Shown in pieces: positions 51,138 to 57,671 of a stretch of 57,671 bases of DNA. The stretch covers positions 1 to 57,671 of the forward strand of contig JADJBW010000021.1 in the NCBI GenBank assembly GCA_016703525.1, written 5' to 3'. The notes below the pieces were generated by a model. The model was not told the origin of the DNA and ran no database searches. It worked only from the letters and a program-made list of their open reading frames with translations. The position numbers and the translations under genes are program-made. The stretch's first letter is position 1. Every line of letters starts with the position of its first letter. The DNA comes from Actinomycetota bacterium. GTDB taxonomy: Bacteria > Actinomycetota > Acidimicrobiia > Acidimicrobiales > Microtrichaceae.

Positions 51138-53327
51138 TCACCGTGAGGTCCGGCTGGGCTTCGTCGTGTCGATACGGAGCGAATGGGCGCCGGCGCGCAG
51201 GTCGTAGCTGGTGGAGTCGAAGGGCACCCGACCCCACGGGGCGTCGATGCGGGGGTAGTCGCCGAGCGCCTGGGTCGCGCCGTCGACCACGAGCGGGGCG
51301 TCCCACCCGAACGTGATCGGTCCCGCCGAGGGCGAGGCCCACGACACGTCGAAGGCCGTCGAGTCGTCGTCGGGATCGCCGAGGGGATGCACCTCGGGTT
51401 CGTTCGCTGCGATGGCCTGCTGGAACGCCGCGAACGACCCGTGCTGCGCTGCCGATCCGATCTCGGTGATCCACACGTTGTTCGGTCCTCCAGCGGCTAC
51501 CAGCTCGAACGGCTTGGTCAGCCCGTTGGTGTCGTAGCGGGCCGGGTCGTAGGTGACCCACTCAGGCGGACGCCATGAGTACAGCGCCAGGTAGTTGTCG
51601 CCGAGCCGGGCGAACGTCCACCTGCCCGATCGAGCGACCTCGTCGAACGCGTCCTGGGGCAGGTAGGCGTGCGTGTAGTCCATGTACGAACCGCGCAGCT
51701 CCTGATCGCTGCGGAACCCGGGGGCGTACATGGTGATGTTGACGTTGCGATACTGGACGCTGCGCGGCAGGGTTGCACTGCCGGTCCAGTCGTCGGTGTT
51801 GGAATGCCAGGCGGTGTCGGGCGGGGTCGCGACCCGTGGATGGGTGGTGAACACCTGCGCCTGCGGCGAGAAGGTGGCCTGCCAGATGTGGTGTTGCTGG
51901 CTTGCCTGACCCTTGCGAAAGTCCTGGGCGGTCGAGAGCATGGCTCCGGGGCTCCGCCATGTGTATGTGTTCGCCTCCGAGAGCAGCCCGAGGTTGAGCT
52001 GCGCCGCGAGCGACTGGGCGAGCGCCCGAACCTGGTCGGGCGGCGACGACTTCACGATGGGCTCGAACGGAGCGAAGTCGCTGAAGAGTTCGGCCTTCCA
52101 CAGGTCGTAGGTGGTCATCTCGCCGGTGGTCTCGACCACGGTCTGCCAGGGGGTGAGCGCACCCATCCCCCACCAGGTCATGAGGTTGTCGGGGTCGTCG
52201 AAGGCGAGCCCCATCGGGCCTTCGGGGTCGGCGGCGACCGGAGCGAGCGGGTCGATCGCCAGGCTGTGGCGGGCGCGCTCCACCGCTCCGCCGGCGTCGT
52301 CGGGTGAGCCGGCGTCGCCGCGACTGGTCAGGATGTCGCTCACCACCGCTGGTGGGCGGTACGTCGACGCCGACGCCAAATAGACGGCGCCGAGCGCCGA
52401 CCCCTCGGCGATGTCGGTGTCGTCGAGGACGAGCTTGGAGATCTCCCACGTGTCCTCGTCGAGGGCGGTCATCTTGTCCTTCTTGTAGGTGCGGCCGTGC
52501 GTCGCACCGAAGGCGCCCTTGAACGTGTGCGAAGCCAGGTCGACGAGCACCAGATCGGATGCGATCGCTCCCCGCGTCGCGGTGGGTTCGTCGGCGGCGA
52601 ACTCGGCGAGCGCCACGGTCGCCTCGAGGTCTTCCTGGTAGTAGACGTTCGAGTACCACTCGGCGAACCCCCACCGCGCCCGATGGTCGACCCAGGCGTC
52701 GATGAGTGGGGCGGCATGCTCGCGGTGTTGCCGACCCGTTTGGCCGTTGTTGGTGAACGTCTCGTCCGGGAAGGCTTGACCGGCGAGGTACTCGTTGGCG
52801 TGGAAGAGAATCTGGTGGTTCTCCGACCAGTACCAGCGCTCGTCGACGATGCCGTCGGGCTGCGGTTCGGTGTACCAGTACTTGAACCCCAGGATCAGGT
52901 CTTTCACATGTGCCCGCGTGTCGGCCGACAACCGTCGGCCCTTGTCGGACCGGTACCACAGGTTGATCAGGGCGATCATGTCGAAGTCGGTCGTGTCGGT
53001 GAAGGTGGCGAATCGCTCGTCGATCGTGGCGAAGTCGGCCGGCACCAAGTCGACCGGCGCGTCGGCGTCGAGCGCGAGCCGCGCGACTGAGCGCCACACC
53101 TTCCCGCGGCTGTCGTCGGCCGACGGCTCCACCTTCGACGCGGCCTGCAGGTAGGCGCGAGCGCGGTCGAGGAATCCGGCGGCAACGGCGCTGTCGTCGC
53201 CGCTCGCGCGTGCGCCGTTCGATGCGGGTTCCGACGTTCGCGTCGAGCGGTCGGCGTCACCTCCGCTGCATCCCATCGCCACCGATGCAACCACCACGAG
53301 CGGGCCGATCAGAGAGGTTCGAGGCAT
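51138..53327 (-). CDS. Large secreted lipoprotein, unknown function
   Basis: The 729-residue product has a signal peptide and lipobox VAMGC (C20). The body starts helical, with paired aromatic motifs such as WYWSENHQILFHANEYLAG and GFAEWYSNVYYQEDL, which recall alpha/alpha-toroid polysaccharide lyases of the heparinase II/III or alginate-lyase type. The C-terminal part is beta-rich and could be the lid/sheet domain. No catalytic set can be proved by eye. Neighbouring oxidoreductases and aldolase suggest glycan or glycoside use. It is divergent from the first Gfo/Idh gene. Confidence 0.65.
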   Translation of the reverse strand: MPRTSLIGPLVVVASVAMGCSGGDADRSTRTSEPASNGARASGDDSAVAAGFLDRARAYLQAASKVEPSADDSRGKVWRSVARLALDADAPVDLVPADFATIDERFATFTDTTDFDMIALINLWYRSDKGRRLSADTRAHVKDLILGFKYWYTEPQPDGIVDERWYWSENHQILFHANEYLAGQAFPDETFTNNGQTGRQHREHAAPLIDAWVDHRARWGFAEWYSNVYYQEDLEATVALAEFAADEPTATRGAIASDLVLVDLASHTFKGAFGATHGRTYKKDKMTALDEDTWEISKLVLDDTDIAEGSALGAVYLASASTYRPPAVVSDILTSRGDAGSPDDAGGAVERARHSLAIDPLAPVAADPEGPMGLAFDDPDNLMTWWGMGALTPWQTVVETTGEMTTYDLWKAELFSDFAPFEPIVKSSPPDQVRALAQSLAAQLNLGLLSEANTYTWRSPGAMLSTAQDFRKGQASQQHHIWQATFSPQAQVFTTHPRVATPPDTAWHSNTDDWTGSATLPRSVQYRNVNITMYAPGFRSDQELRGSYMDYTHAYLPQDAFDEVARSGRWTFARLGDNYLALYSWRPPEWVTYDPARYDTNGLTKPFELVAAGGPNNVWITEIGSAAQHGSFAAFQQAIAANEPEVHPLGDPDDDSTAFDVSWASPSAGPITFGWDAPLVVDGATQALGDYPRIDAPWGRVPFDSTSYDLRAGAHSLRIDTTKPSRTSR

Positions 53328-53420
53328 GGTGCGGGACCCTATGGGTTGTCGGCGGCGTGTGCTCGCAATCCGTGATCGGGCATCGCCACGTTCGCGTGGG
53401 CGGCCGGTAGCGTGCCGCTG

Positions 53421-54462
53421 ATGACCGGTCGGATTCGTGTGGGCGTGATCGGGATCGAGCACCTGCACCTGTTCGAGATGGTCGATGGGCTTGTGCGCGC
53501 CGGCGCCGAGGTGGCGGCGGTGGACGCCGAGCCCGGCCCGCTGCTCGACCTGTTCGTCGGATGGCAGCCAGGGGCCCGCCGAGTCGACCGTTCCGCCATG
53601 CTGGGTGACGACTCGATCGACGTGATCGTGCTCGCCGGGGTGCCCGCCGATCGCGCATCGGTTGCCGTCAAGGCGCTGCGCGCCGGCAAGCACGTACTCG
53701 CGGCGAAGCCGGCCGTGACGACCGCCGCCGACCTGGCGCTCGTCGATGCCGCCGCGACCGAGCACCATCGACGTTGGTGGGTGTTCTTCTCGGAGCGCCT
53801 CACAAACCGGGCCGTGATCGAGGCGGTGCGGCTGTGCAGCGGCGGAGCGATCGGGCGCGTGGTGGCCGTGAGCGGGTCGGCGCCCCACACGCTCGCCGCG
53901 CCCACGCGGCCGCCGTGGTTCTTCGACACCAGGCGGGCCGGCGGGATTCTCACCGACCTCGCCGCACACCAGGCCGACCAGTTCTTGTCGCTCGCTGGGC
54001 CGGGCACCTGGGAGGTGACCGGCGCGCTCGCGGCGAACCTGGCCACGCCCGATCATCCGGACTTCTGCGACCTCGGCCGTTTCTCGATTCACCACACCCG
54101 CCCCGACGGCACGGTGGTTGTCGGCCACCATCATGTCGACTGGCTGTCGCCCGCCGGACTCGGTACATGGGGCGACGTTCGTCTGACGATCACCGGTGCG
54201 GAGGGTTCCGTGGAGGTGCGTTCCAACATCGATGTGTGCGGCCACGACGGCGCCGAGCACCTGTTGGTCGTCGACGGTTCATCGGCGCGCGGGTGGATTG
54301 TTCGGCCGTGGTGATCGATTGGGCGGACCGGCTGCTCGCGGAGGTTCGGGCGGGCCGACGTTCCTGCCGCACTCTCACGTGGTGGATGCGTGCCGGGTGG
54401 CGATTGCGGCGCAATGCCAGGCCGGCGCCGACGCTCCCGGACTCGTCGGTGGTGCAGCATGA
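53421..54462 (+). CDS. Gfo/Idh/MocA oxidoreductase, two C-terminal frameshifts
   Basis: NAD(P)-dependent dehydrogenase of the sugar-oxidoreductase family. The Rossmann start is IRVGVIGIEHLHLFEMV, the substrate-domain Lys region is HVLAAKPAVTT (KP motif), and DLAAHQADQFL supplies the His/Asp region. The literal frame ends at 54314. Repairs near 54303-54307 and 54350-54358 (one base each, in G/C runs) give VVIDWADRLLAEVRAG, then TFLPHSHVVDACRVAIAAQ, with a TGA at 54462 overlapping the ATG of the second Gfo/Idh gene. Coordinates are for the reconstructed gene. Confidence 0.85.
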
Positions 54463-55484
54463 CCCGATTGCGTGTCGGCGTCGCCGGACTCGGGATCGGC
54501 CAGGCGCATCTGCTGGCCTACGTGCTCGCTCCCGACCTGTTTGAGGTGGTCGCCATCGCCGAGACCGACGCGGAACGCCGCGAGCGCGGTGCGGCCGACT
54601 GGGGCGTCCCTGCGGTGGCAAGCATCGCCGAATTGGCGGCGCTCGACCTGGACGTGGTCGATATCTGCACCCCACCGGACCTGCACGAACAGCACTGCGC
54701 CGTGGCGCTCGATGCGGGCCGGCACGTGATCTGTGAGAAGCCGATCGTCGTGTCGCTCGACGCGTTGGCGCGGCTGGAGCGCAAGGCGCAGAGCGCTGCC
54801 GGCGTGCTGATGCCGGTCTTTCAGTACCGCTTCGCCCCAGGGCTTCGCCGGCTGCGAGCGGCGATGGAGGCGGGGCTTTGCGGTCGGCTCTACCTGGCTA
54901 CGTCGGAAACCTCGTGGTGGCGCGATGAGACGTACTACTCGACGCCGTGGCGGCGCAGCGCCACCGAGTCGGGCGGCGGAGCGGTGTTCGGTCATGCCAC
55001 CCACGCCCACGACCTGTTGACGTGGATCGCGGGGCCGCTGACGCACATCTCGGGGACGGTCGCCACGCTCGTCAACGATGTGGAAACCGAGGACACCGCC
55101 GCGGCCTTCGGGCGCACGGCCGACGGCGCCGTGGTGTCGATGTCGGTCACGCTCGGTTCGATCCGGGAACTGACACGGCTGCGGTTCTGCTTCGAACACG
55201 TGACCGTCGAGTCGTCGACCGATCCCTACGAGCCCGGCAACGAGCCGTGGCATTTCGATTGGCGAACGCCCGACATCGCGGCTCGCGCAGAGGCGCTGTG
55301 GCACGGGCTGGACGCCGAGCCGAACGGCTATGCCGGCCAGCTCGCGGCGTTCCATCGGGCGGTGACCACGGGATCGCCGCTGCCCGTCACCCTCGCCGAC
55401 TCACGCCGGGCACTCGAGTTGGTCGAGGCCTGGTACCGATCCGCTGCCGACGGGCGCATCGCCATCCCCGGCACGCGCTCCTGA
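54459..55484 (+). CDS. Gfo/Idh/MocA oxidoreductase
   Basis: The 341-residue product has a Rossmann start RVGVAGLGIGQAHLLAYV, the CEKPIVVSL motif with the conserved Lys, and FGHATHAHDLLTWIAG with the catalytic His/Asp pair of the HxxHD type. It could oxidise a sugar, inositol or glycoside hydroxyl. ATG 54459 overlaps the reconstructed stop of the first Gfo/Idh gene, so the pair is co-translated and may form successive steps or a heteromer. Confidence 0.9.
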   Translation: MTRLRVGVAGLGIGQAHLLAYVLAPDLFEVVAIAETDAERRERGAADWGVPAVASIAELAALDLDVVDICTPPDLHEQHCAVALDAGRHVICEKPIVVSLDALARLERKAQSAAGVLMPVFQYRFAPGLRRLRAAMEAGLCGRLYLATSETSWWRDETYYSTPWRRSATESGGGAVFGHATHAHDLLTWIAGPLTHISGTVATLVNDVETEDTAAAFGRTADGAVVSMSVTLGSIRELTRLRFCFEHVTVESSTDPYEPGNEPWHFDWRTPDIAARAEALWHGLDAEPNGYAGQLAAFHRAVTTGSPLPVTLADSRRALELVEAWYRSAADGRIAIPGTRS

Positions 55485-55522
55485 CTCACGCAGCCGAGAT
55501 CGATTCTCACCACAGCGCGCCG

Positions 55523-56036
55523 CTAATCACTCCCCACCGCGCTCACCAGGGCCCGAAGTCGCTGATTCAGGCTGTGGTTCGCATCTCCCGGCACCGCTCG
55601 CACCCACACCCTGCGGCAGGTGAGCTCCGATTCCGCGCGCACGAGCAGGCGGCGCACGGCGGCCCAGGATTTGGATAGGGGCTCTCGATCGCCGTTACCC
55701 CCCGACAGAACCGGAGGCAATGCGTCGAACGCGCACGACCGAATACACACGGATCTCCTGCCCACGCACCTCAACCCTCATCCGAGCGATGGCTCGCGCT
55801 ACAAATAGCACACCGAGAGCACCAGGAACCGGCCACATGACAGAAACCCCGGACCCCTTGAACGTATAGACAATCCCGCTCAGACACACCGAGCCGCAGA
55901 GACAGACAAGCCAATACTTAGCACCTGAAATGACGTTCCACCGCACACTCCTCAAGACTTCGACCTCAAGCACAACATCTCCCACGAGGGATCGCACGCC
56001 TCGCAAATCGGTATTCCCGCAACACTCCCGCCTCAC
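55523..56036 (-). CDS. Possible PH-like membrane protein, frame broken
   Basis: The frame 55695-56036 has two hydrophobic helices (around YWLVCLCGSVCLSGIVY and VMWPVPGALGVLFVA) followed by VEVRGQEIRVYSVVRVRR, a pattern like bacterial PH-domain membrane proteins. It meets TAA right after a run of six G/C bases (55698-55703). A neighbouring frame continues with AVRRLLVRAESELTCRRVWV and LNQRLRALVSAV, down to 55523. Which joining is right is unclear. Base composition is lower in GC than elsewhere. Confidence 0.45.
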
Positions 56037-56527
56037 GCGAAGTGGATAGCCGGCGAAGTCCCACAGCGCGGCGAACTCGGCCGCAGAGCTTTCGGATTTC
56101 GGCCCAGTTACGCGCTAACGCGAAGCCGACCGTCGCACACGTAAGCCAAATTGAGAAGGTACCGTCTGGCGCGAAGCTTGGTGCCGCCATCACAAGTACC
56201 TGGTCCACGTGTGGACGTACCCCGGCCCCAAGGTTGTTCTTGAGCCCCTTTTCGCCGATCGACCAGGATGGCGCCACCCTGCCACGACGAGGATCCTGGC
56301 CTCTCCAGTGGTGCGTCGCGCAAGCCACAGCACACGCGAAGAGGTTCCTGACCCCACCGTCACCGCCGCTGCGGCGTTGCGTCGAGTTTCGAAACGCGCC
56401 GCCCACCGCCGGCGTACCGACCGCTGGCCCCACGCCCCACGCCACGCGGGCCGGGCGCCGGTTGAAGCCATCGCTCGTCATGTTGCCGCTGCCGCCACAC
56501 CCAACCCTCAACCTCGAGGTGTCGCCG
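56037..56527. other. Stretch without a supported gene
   Basis: About 490 bases. Several overlapping minus-strand frames exist, but none has a convincing start, Shine-Dalgarno or known motif. One segment (TFSIWLTCATVGFALARNW) is helix-like. It may be decayed coding sequence. Confidence 0.4.
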
Positions 56528-56648
56528 TCACCACTTGAACTCGCCCTCCGCCGCACAAGCCAACGCCGCTTTGGCAATAGCGGTAGGCGCATATCGACCG
56601 TCGACGGCCAGCGCTGCCGCGACCGCCTCCCTGCGGAGATGGTGAGTC

Positions 56649-57179
56649 TCAACTTGGGCGATGAGGAAAGCCAGGACCCCTCCCCATATCATCCACATCG
56701 TCGCCAAGGATCGCCGCGACAACCACGACAGCCGCTTCCGGATCCAGACCCCCTGCATCTACCAGCTTGCGGCCGTGATTCAACCATCCAACCAAGAATC
56801 CACCGCGGCGAATCAACACCCCCTGGATACTCGACACGAACTCCAGTCGCGCGACCGATGGCATAGCTATCAATATGACTCTCTCCTCGATAGCGATCCA
56901 CTGCTCACCAGGCGCCGTGGAGACCGACCACCCCAAATCCAACAGCCGTGGGCGCCGCCGCAACCCTGATCCCACGGACAGGAGTCTGACCCGCTCAAGG
57001 TCGCTTCGGAGAACCACGTCCCGGCACTGCACTCGATATCCGGTGGCACCATCTGCCTCAACCGTGACAGCCAAAGCCGAAATCGGGAAATCCACCCGTG
57101 CACTCTCGTGTTCGCGCGTTACGCGACACCGCTTCGGCGCGCTCACGACGCGAGCCTCGGGAGGCATGGCGTCATCCAC
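56649..57179 (-). CDS. Hypothetical protein
   Basis: The 176-residue frame starts at GTG 57179 with GGAGG seven bases upstream. Its middle reads SALAVTVEADGATGYRVQCRD, then GWLNHGRKLVDAGGLDPEA and VVVVAAILGDDVDD. The literal end at 56649 may be a frame break, because a neighbouring frame continues with VLAFLIAQVETHHLRREAVA and AAALAVDGRYAPTAIAKAA down to 56528. No family is recognised. Confidence 0.5.
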   Translation of the reverse strand: MDDAMPPEARVVSAPKRCRVTREHESARVDFPISALAVTVEADGATGYRVQCRDVVLRSDLERVRLLSVGSGLRRRPRLLDLGWSVSTAPGEQWIAIEERVILIAMPSVARLEFVSSIQGVLIRRGGFLVGWLNHGRKLVDAGGLDPEAAVVVVAAILGDDVDDMGRGPGFPHRPS

Positions 57180-57525
57180 GCCCCAACCTCCAAGCTGCGG
57201 CGACGCCTCCGATGCCAACCGCGTCTCCCCGCAGTTGCCTCTTGATCACGTGCCTCATCTTCCCAACAGCACATCCGGTTCCGAGCGTAACTTCACATGG
57301 ATCACCCGACCAACCGGTCTTGGACGCCCGGATGCCGGTCCAGCCAGCCAACTGGGCGACGCCCAAGCCGGGGCCGCACGACGGGTCGGCCAGTCCTCTC
57401 CATCCCGTGATACCAGCCACTTTCGACCCTGCGCCGAGCGTTCGGGCACCGCTCCAATGATGCCCTTCTCCGGCCGTCCGTCGTTTGCGCTGACCGCTGG
57501 AACTGAGCGACCTCCGACGCGACTC

Positions 57526-57671
57526 TCATAGAGCGGCAGGAGGTCGCGGTACTGGACTGATGTCGGCAGCAAGCCGACGAACCAACCCCTTCCACCCCAA
57601 ATCCACATCGAGACGCCACCTCAGCACATCAAACCGAACCTCCGGAACGAAGACCTCGACCCCAGGTGTCC
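57526..57671 (-). CDS. C-terminal fragment of a gene running off the window
   Basis: On the minus strand the frame entering from the edge reads VEVFVPEVRFDVLRWRLDVD, then LGWKGLVRRLAADISPV, and ends at TGA 57526. The composition looks coding, but only about 47 residues are visible and no family can be named. Confidence 0.4.
   Translation of the reverse strand, partial: TPGVEVFVPEVRFDVLRWRLDVDLGWKGLVRRLAADISPVPRPPAAL

Overview
The window is high-GC DNA with actinobacterial gene order, most likely from an Acidimicrobiia-type actinomycete (Ilumatobacter-like). That placement is an inference from gene content and synteny; no database was searched. The supporting signs are the block HAD phosphatase - tlyA - nadK - recN, the block phoH - ybeY - corC - era close to uppS and recO, glyS and dnaG close to sigA, and an rrn operon with no tRNA in its 16S-23S spacer.

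Layout. Positions 90-5349 (minus) carry a TPR protein, a HAD hydrolase, tlyA, nadK and recN in one tight operon. Positions 5393-10826 hold a complete minus-strand rRNA operon: sigma70-type promoter, 16S, spacer, 23S flanked by a processing stem, 5S, and a strong terminator hairpin. Positions 10970-13898 (plus) encode a lipoprotein-like class A penicillin-binding protein with PASTA repeats and a small membrane protein. Positions 13959-18642 (minus) are ilvD overlapping an alkylsulfatase-type metallo-hydrolase and an HSL-type esterase. Positions 18792-23986 (plus) are a peptide-family ABC importer without ATPases, a PLP lyase and a TetR regulator. Positions 24012-28380 hold an SDR, an NTF2-like protein, a fasciclin lipoprotein, and an ECF sigma factor with its presumed membrane partner. 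Positions 28689-44424 are mostly core functions: tRNA-Asn, sigA, dnaG, glyS, a CsaA-like protein, a serine acetyltransferase-like protein, two Pro-rich membrane proteins, recO, uppS, dinG-type helicase, era, corC, ybeY, phoH and a BldC-like regulator. Positions 44826-46918 are a SAF-domain protein and a CpaE/Ssd-like ATPase gene broken by an in-frame TAG. Positions 46952-55484 are a secreted trypsin-fold lipoprotein, then an apparent catabolic cluster: DapA-family aldolase, OYE-family flavoprotein, a large secreted lipoprotein and two Gfo/Idh/MocA oxidoreductases. Positions 55485-57671 are poorly coding and look different from the rest.

The most important technical observation is that at least seven reading frames (nadK, glyS, the fasciclin gene, a DUF4190-like gene, the dinG 5' end, and a Gfo/Idh gene twice) are broken by what look like short deletions, mostly beside G/C or A runs. 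Several are in essential genes, so base-level assembly error is the simplest explanation, and coordinates for those genes are given for the reconstructed frames. The best candidates for new biology are the aldolase / flavoprotein / Gfo-Idh / secreted-lipoprotein cluster, the ATPase-less importer coupled to a lyase, and a 61-codon ORF wedged between glyS and dnaG that appears to use a CTG start.
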